Of a DNA stretch of 64,000 nt, positions 24,223 to 33,695 are shown piece by piece. A program made the translations under genes and the position numbers. Under the pieces are notes generated by a model. That model worked only from the letters and a program-made list of their open reading frames with translations. It was not told where the DNA came from and did no database searches. The stretch's first letter is position 1. Each line of letters opens with the position of its first letter. The stretch is from Tepidicaulis sp002389665 (lineage in GTDB: Bacteria > Pseudomonadota > Alphaproteobacteria > Parvibaculales > Parvibaculaceae), in assembly GCF_965222285.1 (NCBI RefSeq), contig NZ_OZ244942.1, positions 2,170,001 to 2,234,000 on the forward strand, read 5' to 3'.

Positions 24223-26097
24223 TCAGCCCTCCCGCCATTCGTTGGACCGGCGCATCGCGATCTCGCGCTGCGGGTGGCGTTCCAAAACTTTTTTCATGAC
24301 ATCGCGCGCAATAGGCGCCGCTGTGCCCGAGCCTGACGAACCATGCTCGACGACAACCGAGATCGCATAACGCGGTGCATCCACCGGCGCGAACGCAATG
24401 AAAAGCGCGTGGTCGCGCTGGCGCCATTCCAGATCTTCATTCTTGAGCACGCCGGATTCGCGTTCGGCGCGGGAAATACGGCGCACCTGCGCCGTGCCCG
24501 TTTTACCCGCAAGCTCCATGCCCTCTTCGGTGATGCGCGAGCGGTAGGCCGTGCCGCCCGGCACGTTGGAAACCGAATCCATCGCTTTACGTACCAGGGC
24601 AAGACCAGGCTGGGAAAAGCCGAGTTCGGGGTAAGGCCCATGCTGGTCAAGCTCGCTGCCCACTTTGCGCACGATGCGCGGCGTGACGGCCTTGCCGCCA
24701 TTGGCAAGACGCGCCGTCATAACCGCAAGCTGCAAGGGTGTCGTCAGAAGGAAGCCCTGCCCGATGCCGGCAATCAGCGTCTCGCCCTGATGCCAGGGCT
24801 CGCCGCGTGTCGCCCGCTTCCAGCCTTGGCTCGGCACGAAACCTTTCTTCTCGCCCGGCACTTCAAAGCCCAGCGTATCGCCCAGGCCGAAGCGGCGCGC
24901 CATCGCCTCAATCCGGTCGATGCCGATGCGTTTGGCGACTTCGTAAAAGTAAACGTCGCAGGAATGCATGATCGCGTCATGCATATCCATGGCGCCGTGA
25001 CCGTGTTTCTTCCAGCAGTGGAAATCGTGGCTGCCGAGCGAATATTTGCCCGAGCAGAAAACCTTGTGATTGGGGTCGATCATCCCGCTTTCGTAAGCGG
25101 CCAGCGCCACCACCGGCTTGAAGGTGGAGCCCGGCGGATATTGCCCGGCAATAGACTTGTTCAAAAGCGGGTTGTAAGGATCGTTCAGCAGCGCATCCCA
25201 CTTCTTTTGCGAGATGCCGACATTGAAATCATTGGGATCGAAGCCGGGCGCGGAGACGATGGCAATCACATCGCCGTTGTAAATATCCATCACAACGACA
25301 CTGGCGGATTCCCCGCGCAGCCGCTCCGTCGCCAGTTTCTGTACTTCCATGTCGAGCGTCAGCGAGACTTGCGCACCCGGCACGCCGGGGTCTTTCGCCA
25401 GCTCGCGGATCACCCGGCCATAGGCGTTGACTTCCACATGGCTCGCCCCGGCCCGCCCGCGCAGCTCCTGATCGAGCTCGCGCTCAATGCCGCTCTTGCC
25501 GATGCGGAAACCGGGCAGTTTGAGCAACGGGTCGTCCTTGCCTTCAAGATCCTTTTCCGAGACGGCCGCCACATAGCCCACCACATGAGCAAGATCGGGC
25601 CCATAAGGATAATGGCGCGTATCGCCCACATCCGGCACGATGCCCGGCAAATCGGGCTCGTGAATATTCACTTCCGCAAAAGTTTCCCAATCGAGGTTCT
25701 CCGCCACAAGAATGGGCAGGAACGAGGGAGAGGTGCGCGCATCCTTGATGATACGCGCGCGCTGACGGTCCGGCAGCGGCACGATGCGGGAGAGTTTATC
25801 CAGTGTCGCTTCGATATGCGGCGTCTGCTCGGGCACCAGCATGACACGGAAGTTCTGCCGGTTGGAGACGAGCACATCGCCGAAGCGGTCCACGATCTCC
25901 CCGCGCAAGGGAGCAAGCAGACGTTTATTGATGCGGTTTTCCTCGGCCAGCATCGTGTACTCGCCGGACTTGATGATCTGCAGGTAATACATGCGGCTCG
26001 CCAGCGCGGTGAAGGCGGCAAATTGCAGCCCGCCGATCAGCGCGGCGCGGCGGGAAAACGTCTTGTAACGGACGTTATCCTTGCCATCCATCAGCAT
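24223..26097 (-). CDS. mrdA: Penicillin-binding protein 2 (elongation transpeptidase)
   Basis: A 624-residue class B penicillin-binding protein. A single N-terminal membrane anchor (about residues 18-38) leads into the pedestal domain (ENRINKRLLAPLRGEIVDRFG). The transpeptidase domain shows PGSTFKP (SxxK with the acylated Ser), SCD in MHSCDVYFYE, and KTGTAQV. It cross-links lateral-wall peptidoglycan with RodA. GGAGGG about 10 bases before ATG 26097 supports the start. Confidence 0.95.
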   Translation of the reverse strand: MLMDGKDNVRYKTFSRRAALIGGLQFAAFTALASRMYYLQIIKSGEYTMLAEENRINKRLLAPLRGEIVDRFGDVLVSNRQNFRVMLVPEQTPHIEATLDKLSRIVPLPDRQRARIIKDARTSPSFLPILVAENLDWETFAEVNIHEPDLPGIVPDVGDTRHYPYGPDLAHVVGYVAAVSEKDLEGKDDPLLKLPGFRIGKSGIERELDQELRGRAGASHVEVNAYGRVIRELAKDPGVPGAQVSLTLDMEVQKLATERLRGESASVVVMDIYNGDVIAIVSAPGFDPNDFNVGISQKKWDALLNDPYNPLLNKSIAGQYPPGSTFKPVVALAAYESGMIDPNHKVFCSGKYSLGSHDFHCWKKHGHGAMDMHDAIMHSCDVYFYEVAKRIGIDRIEAMARRFGLGDTLGFEVPGEKKGFVPSQGWKRATRGEPWHQGETLIAGIGQGFLLTTPLQLAVMTARLANGGKAVTPRIVRKVGSELDQHGPYPELGFSQPGLALVRKAMDSVSNVPGGTAYRSRITEEGMELAGKTGTAQVRRISRAERESGVLKNEDLEWRQRDHALFIAFAPVDAPRYAISVVVEHGSSGSGTAAPIARDVMKKVLERHPQREIAMRRSNEWREG

Positions 26098-26125
26098 GAA
26101 ACCCGGACCCTCCTGAACTCAACTA

Positions 26126-26659
26126 TCAAATCGACGGCGCCAGTATGCGCTCGACGCGTGCAAAAAGTGTAGCAAAGATCGGAAACAGCGCCACTGTGAC
26201 GATTAACTGTAACAATACCGGCCCCGGCGGCAGCACCCGGCCATAATAAAGCGAGGCAACGCTCCAGGCGATAGTTCCGGCCAGAAGCGCGGTCAGCGCG
26301 AACCCGGTCCAAAGCACCAGCGGCACGCGCCCGGCAAAGACCAGACGCTGCGTCTGCACCACCCCGTAAATCACCACATAGGTAAATGCCCAAAGGCCTA
26401 TGGGCCCGGCGCTGAGCAAATCCTGCAGCAGCCCCACCGCAAACACCGCGTAAGGGGGAAAGGTTTCCGGCTGATGCGCCGCCCAGAAATAAACAGCCAT
26501 CAGCGCGAAGGCCGGGGCAACTTCGATCCCGACGATAGACCCCAGCGGCACGAAGGTCAGAAAAACGCAAAACAGCCCGACCAGAAACGGCAGGGTCAAA
26601 AGCGCCAGCTTGCCGGCCCGCGCGGCGGGCGTCGGGCCGATTGTCTCTTTCGGCTTCAT
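26126..26659 (-). CDS. mreD: Rod-shape determining protein MreD
   Basis: A 177-residue integral membrane protein with about five hydrophobic segments. LLQDLLSAGPIGLWAFTYVVIYG matches the MreD core pattern (the motif around GLLQDLLS and GxxAFxY). Its ATG overlaps the mreC stop by 4 bases. It is a membrane partner of MreC in the elongasome. The N-terminal 15 residues are soluble and Pro-rich. Confidence 0.88.
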   Translation of the reverse strand: MKPKETIGPTPAARAGKLALLTLPFLVGLFCVFLTFVPLGSIVGIEVAPAFALMAVYFWAAHQPETFPPYAVFAVGLLQDLLSAGPIGLWAFTYVVIYGVVQTQRLVFAGRVPLVLWTGFALTALLAGTIAWSVASLYYGRVLPPGPVLLQLIVTVALFPIFATLFARVERILAPSI

Positions 26660-27648
26660 TGGCCAGCCCCCCCGGCACCGGCAAGCGAGCCGCGCACCGC
26701 AGCGCCGCCTGCAGGACCGCCAACCGAACCGTTTTGACCGGCAGCGGAAGGCTGGCCTTCTTCCCCTTCTTCGCCGGGCACCGGCGCCGTCAGTTTGGCG
26801 GGCGGGTTCTGTTCCGGCACATCCATGGGGAAGCGGTATTGCAGCACACGGACCATATCGAGCCGGTTACGGTTCGAGAATGTCTGGACGCGCAGATCGC
26901 CGTTTTCGGTCTGGATCACCGTGCCGACCGGCAGCCCCGGCGGCATTAGCCCGCCATGGCCGGAGGTCACCACATGGTCACCAGGCACGACGCCGGAGCC
27001 GGCGGGCAGAAATTCCAGTTTCGGCCAGACCGTGTTGTCGCCGGAAAGCACCGCGCGCTGACGTGTCGGTTCGATGGTGACGGGCACCCGGCTGTTAAGG
27101 TCGGTGAGCAAAAGGATGCGGCTTGCCCGCTCGCCTGAGGAAACGATACGCCCGATCAAGCCTTCGGAATCGACCACCGCCTGGCCGCTTTCAACGCCGT
27201 GCTCATGACCGAGATTGACGATGAAGGTTTCAACGAACGGCCCGCCCGTATCGCCGATCACCCGGCCCGTGACGTAATTGATGGAGGGGTCGAGCTGCAC
27301 ATTGAGCAGCGCTTCATAGCGGGCAAGACGCGCCTGCAGCTTCAGCGCCTTTTCCTTCCATGTCAGAAGTTCGGCATTTTCCTGGCGCAGGCGTTCGTTC
27401 TCGTCAAAGACATAGGCGAACTCATCCGTCCGCTCGACAAGGCGTCGGCCGGCGGCGACGGGGCGCGAGCCCAGCTCCAGCACCGGCGCGGCAAGGTCAG
27501 TGACGACCTGGCGGGCCTGATCGAACACATAGGTTTCCGCCCGCCCCAGCAGCAAAAGCGCCACGGCGAGCGTCACCATGAAAATCAAAGAGACGCGGTT
27601 GGAAACCCCGAGGATCGGCGGTGCTGGCCGGCTAAATGAATCCTGCAC
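26656..27648 (-). CDS. mreC: Rod-shape determining protein MreC
   Basis: A 330-residue MreC. One N-terminal membrane segment (about 18-37) is followed by a periplasmic coiled coil (FDENERLRQENAELLTWKEK, residues about 80-110) and the two beta-barrel domains (VTGRVIGDTGGPF, GLIGRIVSSGERASR, VVTSGHGGLMPPGLPVGTV). A 40-residue Gly/Ala/Pro-rich C-terminal tail is unusual in being low-complexity. The start codon is GTG. It lies about 90 bases after mreB. Confidence 0.92.
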   Translation of the reverse strand: MQDSFSRPAPPILGVSNRVSLIFMVTLAVALLLLGRAETYVFDQARQVVTDLAAPVLELGSRPVAAGRRLVERTDEFAYVFDENERLRQENAELLTWKEKALKLQARLARYEALLNVQLDPSINYVTGRVIGDTGGPFVETFIVNLGHEHGVESGQAVVDSEGLIGRIVSSGERASRILLLTDLNSRVPVTIEPTRQRAVLSGDNTVWPKLEFLPAGSGVVPGDHVVTSGHGGLMPPGLPVGTVIQTENGDLRVQTFSNRNRLDMVRVLQYRFPMDVPEQNPPAKLTAPVPGEEGEEGQPSAAGQNGSVGGPAGGAAVRGSLAGAGGAGQ

Positions 27649-27740
27649 GGATCACCATCCCCCATGCTTATCAGGAAACAACGGCTGGCCTTCCCCGGGT
27701 CAGGGCCCGAGCGAGGGCCCGCATGAGGATCAGTTCCCCG

Positions 27741-28781
27741 TCAATAAACGGAGCTGAGCACGTGTTTCATCGTCTTGATGTGTTCCAGCGCTTTGCCCGT
27801 TCCGAGCGCGACGCAGGAAAGCGCATCATCGGCGATGGAAACAGGCAGGCCCGTTTCTTCACGCAGTACCTGATCCAGATTGGTCAACAAAGCGCCGCCG
27901 CCCGTCAGCACGATACCCTTATCCACGATATCGGCCGCCAGTTCCGGCGGAGTGGCTTCCAGCGCCACTTTCACCGCTTCCACAATAGCACCGACAGGCT
28001 CTGCCAGGCTCTCGGCAATTTGTCGCTGGCTGATTTTGATTTCCTTCGGCACGCCGTTCATCAAGTCACGGCCCTTTATCTCGATCGCCATGCCTTCCCC
28101 ATCGGCGGGAATGGCGGCGGAGCCGACTTCCTTTTTGATCCGCTCGGCGCTCGATTCGCCCACAAGCAGGTTATGGTTGCGGCGGATGTAAGCGATGATC
28201 GCCTCGTCCATCTTGTCGCCGCCCACACGCACGGAGCGCGCATAAACGATGCCGCCGAGCGAGAGCACGGCCACTTCCGTCGTCCCGCCGCCGATATCGA
28301 CGACCATGGAGCCGGTAGGCTCGGTCACGGGCAGGCCCGCGCCAATGGCCGCAGCCATCGGCTCTTCGATGAGATGCACGCGCCGGGCGCCGGCGGACAG
28401 TGCCGATTCCTGAATGGCGCGCCGCTCCACCGCCGTCGAACCCGAGGGCACGCAGACCACGATCTGCGGATTGGCGAAAGAGCGCCGGTTATGCACCTTA
28501 CGGATAAAGTGCTTGATCATTTCCTCGGCGACTTCGAAATCGGCAATCACCCCGTCGCGCATGGGGCGGATCGCCTGAATGTTGCCGGGCGTGCGGCCCA
28601 GCATCATCTTGGCCTCGTCGCCGACGGCCAGAACCTGTTTTTTGCCACCTTTTTCGATGATCGCAACGACCGACGGCTCGTTCAGAACGATTCCGCGTCC
28701 TTTGACGTAAACCAGCGTATTGGCGGTGCCCAGATCGATCGCCATATCGGCGGAGAGCATTCCGAGAAGACCGGAGAGCAT
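27741..28781 (-). CDS. mreB: Rod-shape determining protein MreB
   Basis: A 346-residue bacterial actin. The first phosphate motif is DLGTANTLVYVKGRG and the second VVDIGGGTTEVAV, with VLTGGGALL as the adenosine motif. The start is set at ATG 28781 (MLSGLLGML), which aligns with the short membrane-associating N-terminus of Caulobacter MreB (MFSSLFG). A TTG six codons earlier is less likely. It forms membrane filaments that position the PBP2-RodA machinery encoded downstream. Confidence 0.96.
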   Translation of the reverse strand: MLSGLLGMLSADMAIDLGTANTLVYVKGRGIVLNEPSVVAIIEKGGKKQVLAVGDEAKMMLGRTPGNIQAIRPMRDGVIADFEVAEEMIKHFIRKVHNRRSFANPQIVVCVPSGSTAVERRAIQESALSAGARRVHLIEEPMAAAIGAGLPVTEPTGSMVVDIGGGTTEVAVLSLGGIVYARSVRVGGDKMDEAIIAYIRRNHNLLVGESSAERIKKEVGSAAIPADGEGMAIEIKGRDLMNGVPKEIKISQRQIAESLAEPVGAIVEAVKVALEATPPELAADIVDKGIVLTGGGALLTNLDQVLREETGLPVSIADDALSCVALGTGKALEHIKTMKHVLSSVY

Positions 28782-29011
28782 ATTCTTATCGTTCCCCAAA
28801 ATTTTGATGGCCAGGGAGGCCTTCGGACAGACGGAGTCGACCGCCGTAAATTGCGAGTCAGTTTCGGCAATTATGGTGGCTAAATGGTTAATAAGCTAAA
28901 AAAGACGGCATAAAAAGGGCCGTTCGCGGATTTTATCTTCCGCAGCGAAAAAGAATCCGTTCTTTCGTCTTTCCGCTCATCACGTTCACGCGAAGCACGC
29001 CCGTGATTAGA

Positions 29012-29995
29012 TCAGGACGCAGCCTGCTGTCCGGCCGCCCGTCCCTGCACGCCGTCAAGCGGGATCTCCGTCACCTGGCCGCGCCCTTCAAGCTCGCCCC
29101 GCTTGGCTTTCAGTTCGCCGACGAGGAAGTCCATCACCGTGCGCACATGGCCGAGCTGAGCAAGATCGTTGCGTGTCAAAAGCCAAAGCTCGAGGGAGCC
29201 GACAATCTCCGGCCCGAAAACCCGTTCAAGGCCCGGGTCTCTATCGCCCAGAATGCAGGGAAGCGCGGCAAGCCCGCAGCCTGCCCGCGCCGCTTCCGCC
29301 CGCGCCGCCGCGCTGGAGGAACGAAAGAGCGTATTGGCGGGCTTTTCCGCCCGCGACAGCCACCAAACGGGCCCAAGCGGCGTTTCGGAGCGGGGAAAAC
29401 CGATCACGTCATGACCCGCCAGATCGCCCATTTTACCGGGCCGCCCGCGCTCGGCGAGATATTCCGCGCTCGCATAAAGGCCGAAGGCGAGATCACCCAC
29501 CTTGCGCATCAGCATATCGCCCTGGGTGGGCCGCGCGGCGCGGATCGCGACATCCACATCTTTAAGCGGATTTGCGATGCGCGGGGCGGCGGAAGCGCCT
29601 GAGAGCATCGGATCGGTCAGAAGCTCGATATCAAGCCCGTCATGCTGATCGCGGAAGGCGCGCAGTGCCGGAGCAATAACGGAGGCGGCAATCACCTCAC
29701 CCGAGGCAAGGCGCACCGTGCCCTGCGTGCCTGCGGAAGCCGACGCCGTGAAATCACGCTGCAGGGAAGAAAGCCGCCGATCCACCGGATCAAGCGCCTC
29801 CATCAGCTTTTCCCCTTCCAGGGTCAGCCGGTAGCCGGTGCGCTCGCGCTCGAAAAGCCGCGCGCCCAGATCCTCTTCCAGCGAGGAAACACGCCGCAAG
29901 ACCGTGGTCGTGTTGACGTTGAGCTGCTGCGCCGCGCCCGACAGGCTGCCAGCACCCGCCACCGCCAGAAAAAACCGCAAATCGTCCCAGTTCAT
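29012..29995 (-). CDS. LysR-family transcriptional regulator
   Basis: A 327-residue LysR protein. The winged helix-turn-helix at residues 1-60 reads DLRFFLAVAGAGSLSGAA followed by LNVNTTTVLRRVSSLEE, and the type 2 periplasmic-binding-like co-inducer domain follows from about residue 88. It belongs to the subgroup that opens MNWDDLRFFLAV. No divergent target gene is adjacent; the nearest left neighbour, mreB, reads the same way. Its regulon cannot be inferred. Confidence 0.88.
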   Translation of the reverse strand: MNWDDLRFFLAVAGAGSLSGAAQQLNVNTTTVLRRVSSLEEDLGARLFERERTGYRLTLEGEKLMEALDPVDRRLSSLQRDFTASASAGTQGTVRLASGEVIAASVIAPALRAFRDQHDGLDIELLTDPMLSGASAAPRIANPLKDVDVAIRAARPTQGDMLMRKVGDLAFGLYASAEYLAERGRPGKMGDLAGHDVIGFPRSETPLGPVWWLSRAEKPANTLFRSSSAAARAEAARAGCGLAALPCILGDRDPGLERVFGPEIVGSLELWLLTRNDLAQLGHVRTVMDFLVGELKAKRGELEGRGQVTEIPLDGVQGRAAGQQAAS

Positions 29996-30090
29996 TGCCC
30001 GGCCCTCATTGATCGTGCCGCGGCAAGCCTAGCGCGCGGGCCGGGCCTCTTCACTCGATTTTTGCAATAAAGGTTATGCGTTTATGCAAA

Positions 30091-30990
30091 TCAGACGAAA
30101 TCGGGGTTTTTGGCAAGGTTTTCCGCCGCTTTTGCCTCCGCTTTAAGGCGCCTGAGCAGGGAAAACCCCTCTCTCAGCAGCTTCTGCTCCACCTCTGCGG
30201 CTGCCGAAACAGGCAGGAAGACCCCAAGTTCCAGCACCGCCTGACCGGCCGCCGTCAAATGCAGGTTGAGCTCCGGCTCGACGGAGAAGACGGTGGAATC
30301 GGTCCGCTTGGCCAGACGCTTGGCATGGGCCTCGGCCTGCGCGCGGTAGGGTGTAACGGCCTTGGCCGCGATCTCGCGTAGGCCCTTTTCCGCCGCTGCC
30401 GGGTCCACCTCATCGGCCAGCGGAAACTCGACGCTGTGGCGGATGAAATCCCCGACAAAACTGTAGCGCTTGACCGGCGAGGTCAGAAAAACGCTGTTGG
30501 GCAGCGTAACGATGCGGCCCGTATAGCGGCCGATCTGCGAGCCTTGGCCCACTTCCAAAAGCGTGGTGGTGAGAAGATGCCGCTCCAAGACCTCGCCCCG
30601 GTGCTCGCCGATGCGCACTACCTCGCCAGGCTCCGCCGCCTCGCCGCTGCCCCGGATCACCGCGCCTGCAAAACACATGAGGAGTTCTTTCGTAGCAATC
30701 GCGATGGCGGCGGCCACGGCGGCAAGCGAGAGCGCGAAGGTGCGCAGCTCCGGCGCCCAGATGATGACGATGCCGATAACGCCGATCACCAAAAGGCCGA
30801 GACGGAGCTGGTCCTGAATACGCCGCTTCATCTGCCGCGGCAGGCGCTGGCGGCGGCGCAGAAAATGCCCGGCAATAGCGCGGATCGCCAAAAGCGCGCC
30901 GATCAGGATCAGCGTATTGAGAAGCTGCGGGCCCCCTTCGGTGAAGAACCGCCAAAGCCCCTCGCCTATCCCTGCGATCTCCCGTTCCAT
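30091..30990 (-). CDS. Mechanosensitive ion channel family protein (MscS-like)
   Basis: A 299-residue small MscS-type channel. Hydrophobic segments are at about 19-40, 68-85 and 90-110. The pore-lining helix and following beta domain read KELLMCFAGAVIRGSGEAAEPGE in part, with RIGEHRGEVLERHLLTTTL as the MscS beta-domain core. The C-terminal alpha/beta domain follows, ending in a charged coiled segment. It starts 2 bases after the purT stop, so the two are co-transcribed, though no functional link is evident. Confidence 0.85.
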   Translation of the reverse strand: MEREIAGIGEGLWRFFTEGGPQLLNTLILIGALLAIRAIAGHFLRRRQRLPRQMKRRIQDQLRLGLLVIGVIGIVIIWAPELRTFALSLAAVAAAIAIATKELLMCFAGAVIRGSGEAAEPGEVVRIGEHRGEVLERHLLTTTLLEVGQGSQIGRYTGRIVTLPNSVFLTSPVKRYSFVGDFIRHSVEFPLADEVDPAAAEKGLREIAAKAVTPYRAQAEAHAKRLAKRTDSTVFSVEPELNLHLTAAGQAVLELGVFLPVSAAAEVEQKLLREGFSLLRRLKAEAKAAENLAKNPDFV

Positions 30991-30992
30991 GC

Positions 30993-32198
30993 TTACTTCG
31001 CCCCTTTCACCGGACGTACCTTGCCTGCGGCAAGAACAGCGCGGGCGCGCGCTTCGTTCACATCGCTCCCGCGCGCCAGCGCCACGCCCATGCGGCGGCG
31101 CTCGAAGGCTTCGGGCTTGCCGAAGAGCCGGATATCGGCGCCGGGTACGCCAAGCGCTTCCTCGACGCCTTCAAAGGCAATGCCTTTTTCTTCCAGGCGG
31201 CCATAAATCACCGCGCTGGCGCCCGGCTCACGCAAGGACGCGTCGACCGGCAGCCCCAGAATAGCGCGGGCATGAAGCGCAAACTCGCTTTGATATTGCG
31301 TGGCCAGCGTCACGAGCCCCGTATCATGGGGGCGCGGGCTCACTTCGGAAAACCAGACGTCTTCGCCTTTGACGAAAAGCTCGACACCGAAAATCCCCCG
31401 CCCGCCGAGATTGGCGGTCACTTTGCGTGCAATTTCTTGCGCCCGCTCGCGCGCCTTTGCCGGCATCGCCTGGGGCTGCCAGCTTTCCACATAATCGCCC
31501 TTCTCCTGGCGGTGCCCCACCGCGTCACAGAAAAAGGTCTCCACTTCGCCCGAGGCGCCAAGCGCGCGCACGGTGAGCTGCGTGATTTCATAATCGAAAT
31601 CGACAAGCCCCTCGACGATGACGCGCGGCCGCGCCACGCGCCCGCCTGCCATGGCATAATCCCAGGCGGCCTCGAGGTCCTCTTCCCGCGTCACAAAGGA
31701 TTGCCCCTTGCCGGAAGAGGACATGACGGGTTTGACGAAACAGGGGCAGCCGATGCCGCCCTTCACCGCCGCTTTCAGCTCTTCAGCGCTCGAAGCGAAC
31801 GCATAGGCCGAAGTCGGCAGACCGAGCTCTTCGGCGGCGAGCTTGCGGATGCCTTCCCGGTTCATGGTGAGCTGCGCGGCCCGCGCCGTCGGAATGACCT
31901 CGGCAAGGCCTTCCGCTTCGATCTCCGCCAGCATGTCCGTCGCAATCGCCTCGATCTCCGGCACGATGAGATGCGGGCGCTCTTTTTCCACCAGCGCGCG
32001 GATCGCCGCCCCGTCCGTCATGTCGATGACATGGGCCCTATGCGCCACCTGATGCGCGGGGGCATTTTCATAGCGGTCGACGGCAATCACCTCCCCGCCG
32101 AGACGCTGCAATTCGATCGCTACTTCTTTGCCAAGCTCACCCGAGCCGAGCAGCATGATCTTCGTCGCCGACGGGCTAAGCGGTGTTCCGATACGCAT
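30993..32198 (-). CDS. purT: Formate-dependent GAR transformylase PurT
   Basis: A 401-residue ATP-grasp enzyme that makes formyl-glycinamide ribonucleotide from GAR, formate and ATP in purine synthesis. It shows the N-terminal LGSGELGKEVAIELQRLG nucleotide fold, PVMSSSGKGQSF in the ATP-grasp loop, and GVELFVKGEDVWFSEVSPRPHDTG near the magnesium ligands. ATG 32198 has GGAGG upstream; the 11-codon extension is not needed. E. coli PurT is 392 residues, close in length. Confidence 0.94.
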   Translation of the reverse strand: MRIGTPLSPSATKIMLLGSGELGKEVAIELQRLGGEVIAVDRYENAPAHQVAHRAHVIDMTDGAAIRALVEKERPHLIVPEIEAIATDMLAEIEAEGLAEVIPTARAAQLTMNREGIRKLAAEELGLPTSAYAFASSAEELKAAVKGGIGCPCFVKPVMSSSGKGQSFVTREEDLEAAWDYAMAGGRVARPRVIVEGLVDFDYEITQLTVRALGASGEVETFFCDAVGHRQEKGDYVESWQPQAMPAKARERAQEIARKVTANLGGRGIFGVELFVKGEDVWFSEVSPRPHDTGLVTLATQYQSEFALHARAILGLPVDASLREPGASAVIYGRLEEKGIAFEGVEEALGVPGADIRLFGKPEAFERRRMGVALARGSDVNEARARAVLAAGKVRPVKGAK

Positions 32199-32323
32199 AA
32201 GGCCTCCTTCTGTTGCCCCTCTTTTACCCAAGGGAAAAGAAAGGGGCCAGCAGGCCGTTGCGCTTATCGCTCTTTCTTGCCCTCACCATTCCATGAGGAT
32301 GCCGCATGGACCCCGGCCAACCC

Positions 32324-32368
32324 TTGACTCTCCGATCAAAACCAACATATAAACACCTATTCATATAT
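32324..32368 (+). promoter_or_regulatory. Promoter and likely ArsR-type operator of the metal-efflux operon
   Basis: TTGACT (32324-32329) and TATAAA (32348-32353) are 18 bases apart, a strong sigma70 promoter. The -10 overlaps an AT-rich imperfect dyad (32347-32368, ATATAAAC...TTCATATAT) in otherwise GC-rich DNA. The position, overlapping the -10 and start site, suits repression by the adjacent ArsR protein. Confidence 0.6.
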
Positions 32369-32380
32369 CGAGAGGTCGAG

Positions 32381-32692
32381 ATGTTGAAACCCCTCACCCA
32401 ATTGGCCGATGACCACACCGCCGTCCTTGCGGATATGTTCAAGCTGTTGGGCGATCCCTCGCGGCTGAAAATCGTCATCGCGCTTTTGGACGGGCCGCTT
32501 TCCGTCGGCAGCATTGCCGAACGGCTCAGCCTCTCCCCCTCTCTCGTCAGCCACCATCTGCGTCTCCTGCGCGCCGCGCGCATCGCAAGCCACGAGCGCC
32601 GGGGCCGGCAGATGCTCTATAGCGTTCACGACCATCACATCCGCTGCGTTATCGAGGACATGGTCGAGCATGTAACGGAAGGCGCGGATTGA
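32381..32692 (+). CDS. ArsR/SmtB-family metalloregulator
   Basis: A 103-residue winged-helix repressor. FKLLGDPSRLKIVIALLDGP is the family entry helix. The recognition helix is in SLSPSLVSHHLRLLRAAR, and the wing is ERRGRQMLYS. The C-terminal helix ends HDHHIRCVIEDMVEHVTEG, with D/H-x-H and H-x3-H-like residues of the alpha5 zinc site seen in SmtB/CzrA. It lacks the alpha3 Cys pair of ArsR proper. It is expected to sense Zn, Co or Ni and release the operator above. Its stop overlaps the CDF start (TGATG). Confidence 0.88.
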   Translation: MLKPLTQLADDHTAVLADMFKLLGDPSRLKIVIALLDGPLSVGSIAERLSLSPSLVSHHLRLLRAARIASHERRGRQMLYSVHDHHIRCVIEDMVEHVTEGAD

Positions 32693-33684
32693 TGGCAGCC
32701 GAACTCGGCCACACCCATAGTCACGGGCACGATCATCATCACGGCCATGACCATGCCCATAGCCATGGGGGGCACAGCCACGCCCCGCAGGTCAGCCACG
32801 AGAATGAGCGGCGGGTTTTCTGGGCCATGCTGCTGACCGGCGGCTTTATGGTTGCGGAAGTTGTGGGCGGTCTCATGTCAGGCTCCCTCGCGCTGATCGC
32901 CGATGCCGGGCACATGGCAACGGACGCCGCCTCGCTGCTGCTTGCCTGGTTCGCCTTCCGCCTTTCCCGCCGCCCGGCGGACGGCGCGCGCTCCTACGGC
33001 TTTTACCGGGCCGAAATTCTGGCCGCCTTCGTCAACGGCCTCGCCATGATCGCGCTTGTCATCTGGATCGCTTATGAGGCCGTCACCCGCTTCTTCCAGC
33101 CCGTGGAGGTCCTGGGCGGCCTGATGCTCGCCGTTGCCGCCGCAGGTCTCCTCGTCAATATCGCCGCCTTCGCCCTTCTTCATGGCGGGGCGGGCGACAA
33201 TCTCAACATCAAGGGCGCCGCCGTCCACGTCATGGGCGACCTTCTGGGCTCGGTCGCCGCTATTGCCGCTGCCGGCATCATCCTTTGGACTGGCTGGATG
33301 CCGATCGACCCATTGCTCTCACTTCTCGTTGCCCTGCTCGTGCTGCGCAGCGCCTGGTTCATCACCAAGCAGTCCGCGCATATTCTCATGGAAGGCACGC
33401 CGAGCGATCTGAACCTCACCGAAATGCGCAACGACCTTTGCGGTCATGTTGAAGGCGTGGAAGACGTGCACCATCTTCATGCCTGGTCCCTGACGCAGGA
33501 ACGGCCCGTCGTCACCCTTCATGCCCGCATCAGCGAGGCGGCGGATGGCGACAAGGTTTTGCGCGACATCAACACCCGTCTTGCCGAGGTTTTTTCCGTG
33601 AGCCATGCCACCGTGCAGATCGAGCGGGAAAGCTGCGAGGGAGATTGCGCCCCGCCCCCAGAGACGGCAAAAGCCGCACATTGA
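32692..33684 (+). CDS. Cation diffusion facilitator (CDF) metal exporter
   Basis: A 330-residue CDF transporter, a proton-coupled exporter of Zn, Co, Cd or similar. The N-terminus (residues 7-30) has 13 His in 24 residues, a metal-binding tail. Site A residues appear as LIADAGHMATDA in helix 2 and GAAVHVMGDLLGS in helix 5. A cytoplasmic domain with HHLHAWSLTQ follows from about residue 235. It is translationally coupled to the regulator, as expected for a metal-inducible operon. The C-terminal SCEGDCAPPP adds two Cys. Confidence 0.92.
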   Translation: MAAELGHTHSHGHDHHHGHDHAHSHGGHSHAPQVSHENERRVFWAMLLTGGFMVAEVVGGLMSGSLALIADAGHMATDAASLLLAWFAFRLSRRPADGARSYGFYRAEILAAFVNGLAMIALVIWIAYEAVTRFFQPVEVLGGLMLAVAAAGLLVNIAAFALLHGGAGDNLNIKGAAVHVMGDLLGSVAAIAAAGIILWTGWMPIDPLLSLLVALLVLRSAWFITKQSAHILMEGTPSDLNLTEMRNDLCGHVEGVEDVHHLHAWSLTQERPVVTLHARISEAADGDKVLRDINTRLAEVFSVSHATVQIERESCEGDCAPPPETAKAAH

Positions 33685-33695
33685 AGGAGCCTCCC

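Noticed and set aside
24343..26172. A 609-codon open frame antisense to the PBP2 gene.
   Set aside because: It is a shadow of the GC-rich mrdA gene, whose transpeptidase motifs are complete; the antisense product has no recognisable motif and is His/Arg-rich.
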